A stretch of 64,000 bases of DNA from RUG12395 sp034178705 (GTDB taxonomy: Bacteria; Bacillota; Clostridia; Oscillospirales; CAG-272), in the NCBI GenBank assembly GCA_034178705.1, contig JAXFQY010000048.1, forward strand, positions 1 through 64,000, read 5' to 3'. The translations under genes were made by a program, and so were the position numbers. Numbering within the stretch: position 1 is the stretch's first letter; each line of letters opens with the position of its first letter. The notes under the pieces were generated by a model that had not been told where the DNA came from, made no database searches, and saw only the letters and a program-made list of their open reading frames with translations. Shown here one piece after another: positions 33,558 to 41,728 of the stretch.

Positions 33558-34838
33558 TTACTCCGTAAGATATGCGGCAAACATTCCCCGTATCTTCTCA
33601 TCCGCCGTAAGACGTACCCGTGTTCCCTCATCCTCATGCTGAACATCTGTTACGGGAGTGAGATTCAACAGCCGGTTCAGCTCCGCAGCCGCGGAGTACG
33701 GGAAGAAGAACTGGGTGTGACGCTTGTCCCGGTAAGCAACTGTTCCGATCAGCTCAGCAAGCAGGGCGAGCCCGGCGCCGTTTTTGGCGGAAACACTGCA
33801 GGACCAGATCCCGGACTCCGGATCCGAGTGAATCCCGGCAGGAATTTCGGGGCAGGCATCGATTTTATTGAAGACATAAATACGGGGTTTTTCGTCCGCG
33901 CCAAGCTCGGAAAGAAGCCGCTCGGTCACTCTGGTCTGCGCTTCCGCTTCCGGATCGGAAGAATCAATGACAAGAAGGATAACATCGGCGTACCGCACCT
34001 CGTCCAACGTGGAGCGAAAGGCGGAAATCAGCTGATGAGGAAGATTACGGATAAAACCGACCGTATCGGTCAGCAGAACATCCGAACCGTCCGGAAGAAG
34101 ATACCGTCTTGTAGTCGGATCAAGCGTCGCAAACAGCTTATCCTCAGCAAGGATATCCGCCTCGCAGAGTGCATTCATCAGAGTTGACTTACCGGCGTTG
34201 GTATAGCCGGCAATTGCCACCTTCGGGATCCCGCTCCTGTCGCGCGCAGCGCGCATGGTTCCCCGGTTTTTTTCAATCTCCGCAAGTGCGGAACGTAAAG
34301 CATCCATCCGGCGGTGAACGTGCCGGCGATCGGTCTCAAGCTGCGATTCTCCGGGACCGCGGGTTCCGATTGTACCACCGAGACGGGACAGGGATTTCCC
34401 TTTTCCGATCAACCGCGGCACGGTATAGCCGAGCTGTGCCAGTTCAACCTGCAGCTTTCCTTCCCGCGTGACCGCGTGCTTCGCAAAAATGTCAAGAATC
34501 AGCATGCTGCGGTCGATGACGGAAGGACCGTCAAGGTCTTCCTCAAGATTCCGAAGCTGGGAGGGGGAAAGCTCACAGTCAAAAACCACAAGTGAAATCT
34601 CATTGTCTGAGCAAATCTGCTTCAGCTCCTCAACTTTCCCCTTACCGATGCAGGTACGGACGTCGGGCGCCTCACGCTGCTGTGTCAGAACCGCAAAGCA
34701 TTCGCCTCCTGCGGTATCAACCAAACGGGCAAGCTCCTCAAGGCTCGCCTGCCCCCCGGTATTGCCCGGGAGCTCAAGCGCCGCAAGAACAACGCGGGGC
34801 GTCTCAGTCCCTTCTGTTATTTTTTTCTCCAGACTCAT
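33558..34838 (-). CDS. hflX: GTPase HflX
   Basis: A 426-residue ribosome-associated GTPase that splits stalled or inactive 70S ribosomes. The N-terminal HflX domain includes VVFDCELSPSQLRNLE and a RLGGTIGTRGPGESQLETDR segment. The G domain has G1 at GYTNAGKSTLMN, G3 at LTDTVGFIRNLP and G4-like VFNKIDA. The start has GGAGGTG 7 nt upstream. It lies just after the rpmE terminator. Confidence 0.95.
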   Translation of the reverse strand: MSLEKKITEGTETPRVVLAALELPGNTGGQASLEELARLVDTAGGECFAVLTQQREAPDVRTCIGKGKVEELKQICSDNEISLVVFDCELSPSQLRNLEEDLDGPSVIDRSMLILDIFAKHAVTREGKLQVELAQLGYTVPRLIGKGKSLSRLGGTIGTRGPGESQLETDRRHVHRRMDALRSALAEIEKNRGTMRAARDRSGIPKVAIAGYTNAGKSTLMNALCEADILAEDKLFATLDPTTRRYLLPDGSDVLLTDTVGFIRNLPHQLISAFRSTLDEVRYADVILLVIDSSDPEAEAQTRVTERLLSELGADEKPRIYVFNKIDACPEIPAGIHSDPESGIWSCSVSAKNGAGLALLAELIGTVAYRDKRHTQFFFPYSAAAELNRLLNLTPVTDVQHEDEGTRVRLTADEKIRGMFAAYLTE

Positions 34839-34865
34839 CCGAAATCACCTCCAAAACGAGCAAAA

Positions 34866-34891
34866 GGGGCAAGCGATCGCTCACCTGCCCC
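34866..34891 (-). terminator. terminator of rpmE
   Basis: A GGGGCA/TGCCCC stem enclosing a GCGATCGC palindrome, followed by TTTT on the minus strand. Confidence 0.75.
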
Positions 34892-34907
34892 ATAAAAGCC
34901 GAAATGA

Positions 34908-35105
34908 TTATTTGCCGAGACGCTTGTTGAACTTATCAACACGCCCGCCTGCATCGACAAACTTCTGCTTGCCGGTAAAGAAGGGATGGCATTTCGAGCA
35001 AATATCAACCTTCATGTCACCCTTGGTAGACTTGGTAACAAAGGTCTCACCGCAGGCACAGGTTACAGTTGCGTCCTTATATTCGGGATGGATACCGTTC
35101 TTCAT
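34908..35105 (-). CDS. rpmE: 50S ribosomal protein L31, zinc-binding type
   Basis: A 65-residue L31 of the C+ type: MKNGIHPEYKDATVTCACG, then DICSKCHPFFTGKQK. The four Cys (CAC and CSKC) would bind zinc. It is monocistronic between a promoter and a terminator. Zinc-free L31 paralogues are common in Bacillota; none lies in this window. Confidence 0.95.
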   Translation of the reverse strand: MKNGIHPEYKDATVTCACGETFVTKSTKGDMKVDICSKCHPFFTGKQKFVDAGGRVDKFNKRLGK

Positions 35106-35145
35106 GATTCAACACACCTTTCTGTAGATTCCGCAATTACACTTG

Positions 35146-35174
35146 ATTATAGCACGACAGTTTTGCTTTTGCAA
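35146..35174 (-). promoter_or_regulatory. promoter for rpmE
   Basis: On the minus strand TTGCAA (35169-35174) and TATAAT (35146-35151) with a 17-bp spacer. Confidence 0.75.
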
Positions 35175-35244
35175 TACCTTTTAACGATTTTTCAGAAATA
35201 AAAATAATTTGTATTCCTTCTCATCCTTTGACGGGTTCGTGCGG

Positions 35245-35520
35245 TCAATCCGAACGGCGTCCTCTTCCCTGCTTCTGCCTGTCTCTCCCGGAATGCCGGC
35301 GCCCTCTTCCCCGAAAAAGGCTGTCACGAAAGGCAATCCGGAACAGAATCCCGAGGGATGCGATAAAAAACGCAAAAAGCTGAACCCAGAGAGGAAAAGA
35401 CAGCAAGGCAAAAACAAGCGCCAGAAGAGCGCCGGGGATAAACCATACCGCGATTAGAGCAGAGGTAAGGATCTCAAGAATTACCGCTGCTACAAAGACA
35501 GCCCCCCAGACAAAGCACAT
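35245..35520 (-). CDS. short NfeD-like membrane protein
   Basis: A 91-residue protein whose first 60 residues match the membrane part of NfeD proteins: three to four hydrophobic helices with IPGALLALVFALLSFPLWVQLF. The usual C-terminal OB-fold is missing; the last 30 residues are Arg-rich (RGRGRRHSG) and unlike NfeD. AAGGA lies 7 nt before the ATG, so the gene start is real. It is either a natural short form or an NfeD gene interrupted by a frameshift; no clear OB-fold was found in another frame. It sits 23 bp after a membrane-anchored protein gene. Confidence 0.55.
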   Translation of the reverse strand: MCFVWGAVFVAAVILEILTSALIAVWFIPGALLALVFALLSFPLWVQLFAFFIASLGILFRIAFRDSLFRGRGRRHSGRDRQKQGRGRRSD

Positions 35521-35543
35521 AATTCTTTCCTTTCTTGCTTTTC

Positions 35544-36194
35544 TTACTTTCGGAAATTGGTTACCGCATCATAAATGATAACACGGTCATAATACTCGCG
35601 GATAGTCAATATCTGCGGGCGAACGGCTCCGCTCTCCAAATCCGAGCGGAAAACGCCGTCATTTTTCAGAATTTTGTATTCAAACTGACAAATGTGCTCG
35701 GTATACACGATCCCATCCGAATCGGTTTTCGACTCGGACGAGAGAAGAAGTACCCGAATGTCATAGACTCTCTGCATCGGCATCCGGTACGGAATTTTGA
35801 AAACGCGGACGCATTCCTCCGTATAGCATTTCCGTAATGCGGTAGCATCTCCCTCTGTAAGAGCCTGGAAATACCGTTCAAAAAAAAGGTAAAGAAGATT
35901 CCCGGCAGAATCAATATCACCGAGCGGCTGAGAGATAATTCCGTCATCCACCCAAATGCGGCGATCCAGAACGAGATAATCCGGATCCTGTGAAATATCA
36001 ATCTCATAGTCCGGCTCTTCAAAAAAAATGTCGTTCGGCTGCGCAGTGCTGCGATCCGGTAGGAAACGGGTAACGAGAAAAAGAACGCCGCATATTAGGA
36101 GAAGAAGAGCAAGCAAAAGCAAAACAATCAAAAAAGCGGTCTTGATTCTTTTCTTTTTTTCCTGCGACGCACAGACAGGCTTTTTGCTCGGCAT
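35544..36194 (-). CDS. membrane-anchored protein of unknown function
   Basis: A 216-residue protein with a Lys-rich N-terminus and one strong membrane segment (about residues 18-44), followed by an extracellular domain of about 160 residues. The FFERYFQALTEGDATALRKCYTEE segment has the look of an NTF2/SnoaL-like or DUF-type cystatin fold. No catalytic motif is evident. It is the first gene of a run with the NfeD-like gene and has its own promoter. Confidence 0.6.
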   Translation of the reverse strand: MPSKKPVCASQEKKKRIKTAFLIVLLLLALLLLICGVLFLVTRFLPDRSTAQPNDIFFEEPDYEIDISQDPDYLVLDRRIWVDDGIISQPLGDIDSAGNLLYLFFERYFQALTEGDATALRKCYTEECVRVFKIPYRMPMQRVYDIRVLLLSSESKTDSDGIVYTEHICQFEYKILKNDGVFRSDLESGAVRPQILTIREYYDRVIIYDAVTNFRK

Positions 36195-36244
36195 TCAGTT
36201 CTCCCCCTTCACACACTCTTTTTAAAGAATACCGTGGTATGGGT

Positions 36245-36273
36245 ATTATACTCTATTTTCACTGCAAAATCAA
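36245..36273 (-). promoter_or_regulatory. promoter for the membrane-anchored protein gene
   Basis: On the minus strand TTGATT (36268-36273) and TATAAT (36245-36250) with a 17-bp spacer. Confidence 0.7.
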
Positions 36274-36376
36274 GGCACTGAAAGAGATTTCTATAACAAA
36301 ACAAAGAGTATCATCAAGGCAGAAAAATCCTTCGGCTTTCTCTTTTTCACACCTTTCGCGTTTTCGGAGAAAAATA

Positions 36377-36405
36377 TTGACAATCCCGAAAAAGGATAAT
36401 ATAAT
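36377..36405 (+). promoter_or_regulatory. consensus promoter for the acyl-activating enzyme
   Basis: Perfect TTGACA (36377-36382) and TATAAT (36400-36405) with a 17-bp spacer. Confidence 0.85.
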
Positions 36406-36432
36406 AAAGAATATTTGAGATGGAGGTAACAT

Positions 36433-38139
36433 ATGAAATTCAAGGATACCCTTGACCAGCAGCGAAAGCCCAAGGTAATTGAGAATCTCTATCACATGGT
36501 GAAAACCGGTGCCGAATGCTTCGGTGACAAGGCACTGTATTACTATGACCGGAACGGAGAGGAACACGTTTTTACCTATCAGGATCTTTTTAACCACGTC
36601 AATTGGTTTGGGACCTCTCTTTCATCCATAGACCTTTTCGGCAAAACCGTTGCCGTGGTCGGTGATACCTGTCCCGAATATATCGCAACCTATCTTTCCG
36701 TTGTCAACGGAAACGGGGTTATTGTTCCCCTTCCGAAAGAGCTGGAAATCGAAAGTCTGGCGGATTTTGTCCGCATTTCCAATGCGGAAGCCATCGTTTA
36801 TACAAAGGTAATGAACGATACGCTGGCAAAGCACCGTTCCCTTTTCCCCGGAGTCAAGTCTTTTATTGCCATCGAGCCATCCGAGGATTTCGAAACCGGA
36901 AACGGGTTCCACAAGTATTACGATCTTCTTGAAACCGGGAAAAAGATGGTCGAAAGCGGAGACACGATCCTGACCGATCATACGATCGACATGGAAAAAA
37001 TGTGTGCGATTCTTTTCACCTCCGGAACCATGGGAACAAGCAAGGGCGTAATGCTCTGCCAGCGCAACCTGACAACAGCGACCAATTCCGCTGATCAGTC
37101 TATGGAATATGACGATCGCAATACCTTTATCTCCTTCCTTCCCCCGTATCATACCTATGAAATGACAATCGGTCAGTTCGCCATTATGAACCTTGGTGCG
37201 ACAATCAAGATCAACAGTTCCCTCAAGCGCACAATCAAAGATATGGCCACCTTCAAACCGAACACTTTGATGCTTGTACCGCTCTTCGTCGAGACAATGC
37301 ACAAGAAAATCTGGGACGAAATTGATAAGCGCGGTATGCGTTCCAAGGTCCGGGCCGCCATGAAACTGTCTGATGCCATGCTTGCCGTCGGTATTGATAT
37401 GCGCGAGAAGTTCTTCGGTCAGATTACTTCTGCATTCGGCGGGAATCTCAAATCGATCGTTTGTGGCGGGGCTGCCCTGAACCCACAAATCATCAAGGAC
37501 TTTTACAGCTTCGGGATTCTCATTCTCAACGGCTACGGAATTACCGAATGCTCTCCCCTTGTTTCAGTCAATCGTCCGAGCGGCGTACGGCTCGGCAGCG
37601 TCGGCGTACCGGTTGAAAACTGTACGGTTCGGATCGATATCGGAGATGACGGCAAAACCGGCGAAGTGCTGGTGAAGGGCGACAATGTAATGCTCGGCTA
37701 CTTCAACAATCCCGAAGCCACTGCGGAAGCATTTACCGAAGACGGTTTCTTCCGTACCGGAGACATCGGGTATATGGATAAAGACGGTTATATCTATCTT
37801 ACAGGCCGAAAGAAGAACGTCATAATTCTCTCAAACGGAAAGAATATCTTCCCGGAAGAGCTTGAAGAATATATTTACCGGATTCCCGGGATTCTGGAGT
37901 CGGTCGTTGTAGGCAGAAAGGATGAAAACGGAGAACCTCGTATCACTGCAATCTGTGTCCCCGATCTGGCAAAATTTGAGGGAATGTCCAACGAGGAAAT
38001 TGAGAAGAAAATCAAAGCGGAAATCACCGCACTGAACAAAAAGCTTCCGATTTTCAAACAGATTGCGATTACGGAGATCCGCTGGGAAGAATTTGAAAAG
38101 ACCGCATCCCGTAAGATCAAACGCTTCAAAGTAGTTTGA
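36433..38139 (+). CDS. AMP-dependent acyl-CoA/acyl-ACP synthetase
   Basis: A 568-residue ANL-superfamily enzyme that adenylates a carboxylic acid and transfers it to a thiol. The phosphate loop is ILFTSGTMGTSKGVML, with later motifs LNGYGITECSPLVSVN and FRTGDIGYMDKDGYIYLTGRKKN, and the C-terminal catalytic Lys region ASRKIKRFKVV. It resembles long-chain fatty acid ligases. GGAGG precedes the ATG. An acyl carrier protein gene begins 53 bp downstream with no terminator between, so an acyl-ACP synthetase role is more likely than plain CoA ligase. Substrate unknown. Confidence 0.85.
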   Translation: MKFKDTLDQQRKPKVIENLYHMVKTGAECFGDKALYYYDRNGEEHVFTYQDLFNHVNWFGTSLSSIDLFGKTVAVVGDTCPEYIATYLSVVNGNGVIVPLPKELEIESLADFVRISNAEAIVYTKVMNDTLAKHRSLFPGVKSFIAIEPSEDFETGNGFHKYYDLLETGKKMVESGDTILTDHTIDMEKMCAILFTSGTMGTSKGVMLCQRNLTTATNSADQSMEYDDRNTFISFLPPYHTYEMTIGQFAIMNLGATIKINSSLKRTIKDMATFKPNTLMLVPLFVETMHKKIWDEIDKRGMRSKVRAAMKLSDAMLAVGIDMREKFFGQITSAFGGNLKSIVCGGAALNPQIIKDFYSFGILILNGYGITECSPLVSVNRPSGVRLGSVGVPVENCTVRIDIGDDGKTGEVLVKGDNVMLGYFNNPEATAEAFTEDGFFRTGDIGYMDKDGYIYLTGRKKNVIILSNGKNIFPEELEEYIYRIPGILESVVVGRKDENGEPRITAICVPDLAKFEGMSNEEIEKKIKAEITALNKKLPIFKQIAITEIRWEEFEKTASRKIKRFKVV

Positions 38140-38192
38140 TGCGTTTTATCCCATATAAAATTTGATTTTTTATTCAATTTGGAGGAAAAGCC

Positions 38193-38420
38193 ATGTTTGA
38201 CAAGGTAAAAGAAATTCTGATGTCCGAACTGCAGATTGACGAATCGCTGATCACTATGGACGCCGCGCTTGCCGCCGATCTCGGCATAAACTCTCTCGAG
38301 CTTGCGGAGCTTGTTCTTGTTGTCGAAGATCAGCTCGGCGTTGAAGTAAATGAGGATGATCTCCATCGCTTCATCACGGTCGGAGACGTCGTTGACTATC
38401 TTGAGGAGCTCTCAAAATAA
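38193..38420 (+). CDS. acyl carrier protein
   Basis: A 75-residue four-helix ACP. The phosphopantetheine Ser is Ser34 in LGINSLELAEL; the residue before it is Asn, not the Asp of the usual DSL motif. GGAGG lies 7 nt before the ATG. It probably works with the adjacent adenylating enzyme as a dedicated carrier and not as the main fatty-acid ACP, since no fab genes are nearby. A terminator follows. Confidence 0.88.
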   Translation: MFDKVKEILMSELQIDESLITMDAALAADLGINSLELAELVLVVEDQLGVEVNEDDLHRFITVGDVVDYLEELSK

Positions 38421-38477
38421 GCTTCCGTCACGAGCGATCCTTTTTCAAACAAACAAAAACGGCGTTCATTCGCCGAT

Positions 38478-38511
38478 ACGGAGTAGCTGCATGAACTGTA
38501 AGCTGCTCCGT
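38478..38511 (+). terminator. terminator after the acyl carrier protein gene
   Basis: An 11-bp stem with one G-T wobble (38478-38488 with 38501-38511), followed by CTTTTCTTT. Confidence 0.8.
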
Positions 38512-38595
38512 CTTTTCTTTAATTAATACTCATTTCCGACACCAATAACCGGCAAGACGGTTCCCGACAGTTCCCTACAAAATATGCCGGTCCCC

Positions 38596-38624
38596 TTTAC
38601 ACGAAAATCCGATTATGATAAAAT
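38596..38624 (+). promoter_or_regulatory. promoter for the MutS-like pair
   Basis: TTTACA (38596-38601) and TAAAAT (38619-38624) with a 17-bp spacer, leaving a leader of roughly 90 nt. The 298 bp between the ACP and MutS genes holds only this promoter and the terminator. Confidence 0.65.
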
Positions 38625-38718
38625 AGAAATATAATCGTTATGTTTTTCTCTGATCCTTCAGTCGTTCTTATTTCCGGTCCGCAGAAAATGCATTGTCAGA
38701 CCGTCAAGGAGAAGATAA

Positions 38719-40158
38719 ATGAACAGAATACCGGAATTATTGAAAAGAAGCAGCACCGTCACTCTGCAAAAAATGCTGTTTTATGATCTGCAGCTCAACC
38801 GCGTTTTAAGCGATTCCGCTTTATCCGTCCTGCAAAATCCCTGCGGAAAAGAGGAGATCCTTCGTCGGCAGGATCTGTTTATTCATCTGGAAGATGCGGA
38901 TTGCTATGCCAAAATCAAAGAAGCTTTTGTGCTGCTCCACACCTTGGAGCATAACCGTGAGCTTTTGAGAAACGCAGAAAACGAGCTGGCGCGTTTCCAC
39001 TTACAGGTCACAGTCCTCTCCGATTACATCGATGTCTGCGAATACCTTGCCGCACTGACAGAATGCGGGCAGCTATTTTCGGAGATTTCCGCCTACTTTG
39101 CCAGTGAACCGCAAAAAGATCTGCGCACCAGACTGCGCGGCGTCCATAACGAAGCGCTAAAAATTCTCGGAAACTTTCACAAAGGTCTTCTCTCCTTTTC
39201 CGGGAAGGTCTGGATTACCCCCGTATTGGATGCCGCGGATGAGTGTGATAAAATCGCGCATTGCGCTGAGAAGCTTGGTTTTGCGGTGCGGGAAAAAATC
39301 AACCGCAATACAAAGCCGGATCCTACCCTTGCTGACGCCATCTTGCGTCTTCACGCCGAATCCGCAGCTCAGCTAAGGGCTCTTTTTAATGATTGCGCTT
39401 CCGTTGATTTTGCAGAACCCCTTTCCTATCTTCCGGGAATCCGATTCTTTCTCGAAATTTTTGAGCTTGAACAAAAAGCTGCAGGCTCCGGAGCCAAGCA
39501 CTGCTTTCCCTCTCTCTCGGAGAAACCCGAATACCTGGCTAAAGAGGTATACGATATCTCACTGCTCGCAAAATCCTGCGTTCAAATTGTACCGAATGAC
39601 ATCAGTTTTTCCCGGAATGAACCGTTTTTCTTTCTTACCGGCGCAAACGGCGGAGGCAAAACCACCTATCTCCGTGCCGTCGGAATCAACCTGATCTTTT
39701 TCCTTTCCGGGTGTCCGGTTTATGCAAAGGAAGCAAGAATCTATCCTTTTTCCTTTGTAGCCTCCCATTTCCCGACAGACGAACGTTTTGAAAACACCGG
39801 CAGACTGGACGAGGAGCTGTTGCGTGTAAACTCTCTGCTATCAGACGCCGAAGGTCAAACAGCCTTTCTCATGTTAAACGAAACCTTCAGCGGTGCCGAT
39901 GAAAGTCAGGGGTTTATGCTGCTGCAGGACACGGCAGAAAGGATCCGGAACTCCGGCCATTTCGGTCTGTATGTCACTCATTTTCATGAAGTAAAACTCT
40001 TGGACTATCCCCTGCTTTCTGCCGTTGTCGATAGAGACAACGATAACAAGAGAACCTATCGGATTATCAAATTCAAGGGTACTGTTTCCTCCTACGCCGC
40101 GGACATTCTGAGAAAATACGGGCTGGACGATGAATCGCTCAGCAAAAGGAGGTCTTGA
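38719..40158 (+). CDS. MutS-like ATPase, first of a tandem pair
   Basis: A 479-residue protein with the core/clamp and ATPase parts of MutS but no mismatch-recognition domain. The N-terminal FYDLQLNRVL resembles the start of the MutS core domain. Walker A is GANGGGKTTYLR (308-319); the Walker B position reads AFLMLNETF with Asn387-Glu388 where MutS has Asp-Glu. VTHFHEV (420-426) matches the MutS ATHYHEL switch. AAGGAG precedes the ATG. The second gene begins directly after its stop codon. The two products are unlike enough to suggest a heterodimer. Mismatch repair as such is unlikely without the N-terminal domain; processing of branched or recombining DNA is an inference. Confidence 0.8.
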   Translation: MNRIPELLKRSSTVTLQKMLFYDLQLNRVLSDSALSVLQNPCGKEEILRRQDLFIHLEDADCYAKIKEAFVLLHTLEHNRELLRNAENELARFHLQVTVLSDYIDVCEYLAALTECGQLFSEISAYFASEPQKDLRTRLRGVHNEALKILGNFHKGLLSFSGKVWITPVLDAADECDKIAHCAEKLGFAVREKINRNTKPDPTLADAILRLHAESAAQLRALFNDCASVDFAEPLSYLPGIRFFLEIFELEQKAAGSGAKHCFPSLSEKPEYLAKEVYDISLLAKSCVQIVPNDISFSRNEPFFFLTGANGGGKTTYLRAVGINLIFFLSGCPVYAKEARIYPFSFVASHFPTDERFENTGRLDEELLRVNSLLSDAEGQTAFLMLNETFSGADESQGFMLLQDTAERIRNSGHFGLYVTHFHEVKLLDYPLLSAVVDRDNDNKRTYRIIKFKGTVSSYAADILRKYGLDDESLSKRRS

Positions 40159-41616
40159 ATGCCGATCAGTCTTCTGTTTTCCGATCGCTCTCTGTTACGG
40201 GTAAATCCGCTCGACAGAAAACTTCTCTATCAGCTATCCATTGACCGTTCGCTCTCCTATTTCTGCGCTGATATCCGCAAGCAGGAAAAGTTCCTGTCCG
40301 TACTTTCGGAATATTCCGGTAATAAAGCCGATGTTGAATACCGTCAGAGTATTCTGCGGGATTTTCTCAACAACACGGGGCTGCACGAGCAGATTTCCTC
40401 GATTTTCCGGCAGTTTGAGGAACTAAAAACAATGCACAAAACCTCCGGAGGCGACGGTTTTCGGATCAGCGTAAACCGCATCGCGTCCGTTTCCTCATCA
40501 AGGAATATTCTGCAAACCCGAGCGCTCTCTCTGGAGCGCACGCTCCTGCTTGTTCAGAGACTCTGTGAACTTCTCTCAAACTATCCGCTGAAATCATCTG
40601 GGCTCAGACGGTTGTACGCCGAATGCCGGGATATTTACGAAAAGCCGGAGTTCAAGGAAATGCTGGCCTTTTGCGGGAAATATGTGGATTTCAGCACGCA
40701 CGGGTTCCTGGATTTCAAGTTTGAAATGAACGAGGAGGGACATATCCGGGATTATCAACTCATTGATCATGACTATATTCATATTACCGATCCCGATGTC
40801 AAAACCAAGGGCCTCGCGCTTTTCAAAAAAACGTCAGAAAAGCAGTATCCCTGCGCGCGTCTTTATCCCGGGAAAAATGATTTTTATACCTCTTTGACAA
40901 TATCCGCGCTTTCCGATTTATCGAAGCTGTTCGCATCCGTTTCCGAGCAGATTTTTGAAAAATTCTCTCCCATGAATTCTGAGCTGGATTTTTATTCAGT
41001 CGCTTTGCAGTATATCGCCGCAATGGACGAGAAAGAAATTCCCTATTGCTTTCCGAAGATTTCAGATGACAGCGCAGTGGAGATACGGGGACTGTATGAC
41101 CTCTATCTGCTGATGTCATCCGAGAATCCGAAAACGATTGTGCCGAATGACCTAAGAGTACCGGTCGGAACGCGTGGAATTCTTCTGTTCGGCGATACCG
41201 GAAGCGGAAAAACCGCCTTTCTGCGAGCTATCGGCTGCCTGCAGCTGTTTTCGCAGGCAGGGCTTCCGGTTCCGGCAGAAAGTGTCACTATTCCCTTTTG
41301 TTCGCAAATTGCCGCTCAATTCTCAGAAGGAGAAAAGGAATTTTGCGCGGGAAATGACGCCGGCCGCTTTGAACAGGAGGTTCGTGAGCTTGCGTTCATG
41401 GTAGACAATCTTCGGGAAGGAGCCCTTGTATTTCTGAACGAAACTTTTCAAAGCACAGCATATTCCGAAGGTGCAGACGGACTTTGCTCTATTCTGAAAT
41501 ATTTCTCCGATTCGGGAATCCGCTGGATTCTTGTCTCAAACATTGACGCTCTTGAATCGATACTCAAAGAAGATGCTCTTATTCTTCATACGGCGCAAGG
41601 ATATAAGATTTTTTGA
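40159..41616 (+). CDS. MutS-like ATPase, second of a tandem pair
   Basis: A 485-residue partner with the same layout: helical core, then an ATPase domain with Walker A GDTGSGKTAFLR (345-356) and Walker B LVFLNETF (423-430), again Asn-Glu. The MutS switch histidine is missing; the equivalent place reads LVSNIDALE. The ribosome binding site AGGAGG is inside the last codons of the preceding gene, so translation is coupled. Divergence between the two copies is large, so the pair is old, not a recent duplication. It ends before a strong bidirectional terminator. Confidence 0.78.
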   Translation: MPISLLFSDRSLLRVNPLDRKLLYQLSIDRSLSYFCADIRKQEKFLSVLSEYSGNKADVEYRQSILRDFLNNTGLHEQISSIFRQFEELKTMHKTSGGDGFRISVNRIASVSSSRNILQTRALSLERTLLLVQRLCELLSNYPLKSSGLRRLYAECRDIYEKPEFKEMLAFCGKYVDFSTHGFLDFKFEMNEEGHIRDYQLIDHDYIHITDPDVKTKGLALFKKTSEKQYPCARLYPGKNDFYTSLTISALSDLSKLFASVSEQIFEKFSPMNSELDFYSVALQYIAAMDEKEIPYCFPKISDDSAVEIRGLYDLYLLMSSENPKTIVPNDLRVPVGTRGILLFGDTGSGKTAFLRAIGCLQLFSQAGLPVPAESVTIPFCSQIAAQFSEGEKEFCAGNDAGRFEQEVRELAFMVDNLREGALVFLNETFQSTAYSEGADGLCSILKYFSDSGIRWILVSNIDALESILKEDALILHTAQGYKIF

Positions 41617-41671
41617 AATCCTGCTTTTCTTCTTTCGCAGAGGTGCATCAAATTTCACGGTAGGAGAACGA

Positions 41672-41700
41672 AGCACCGGGGCGGCATACGCCCCGGTGCT
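41672..41700. terminator. bidirectional terminator
   Basis: Perfect 12-bp stem (41672-41683 with 41689-41700) between the convergent MutS-like and histidine kinase genes. Confidence 0.85.
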
Positions 41701-41728
41701 TTATCAATGACAGGCTGCACACACTTCT

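Noticed and set aside
38719..41616. Walker B Asn as a sequencing error
   Set aside because: The same Asn-Glu occurs independently in both neighbouring genes, so an error is unlikely.
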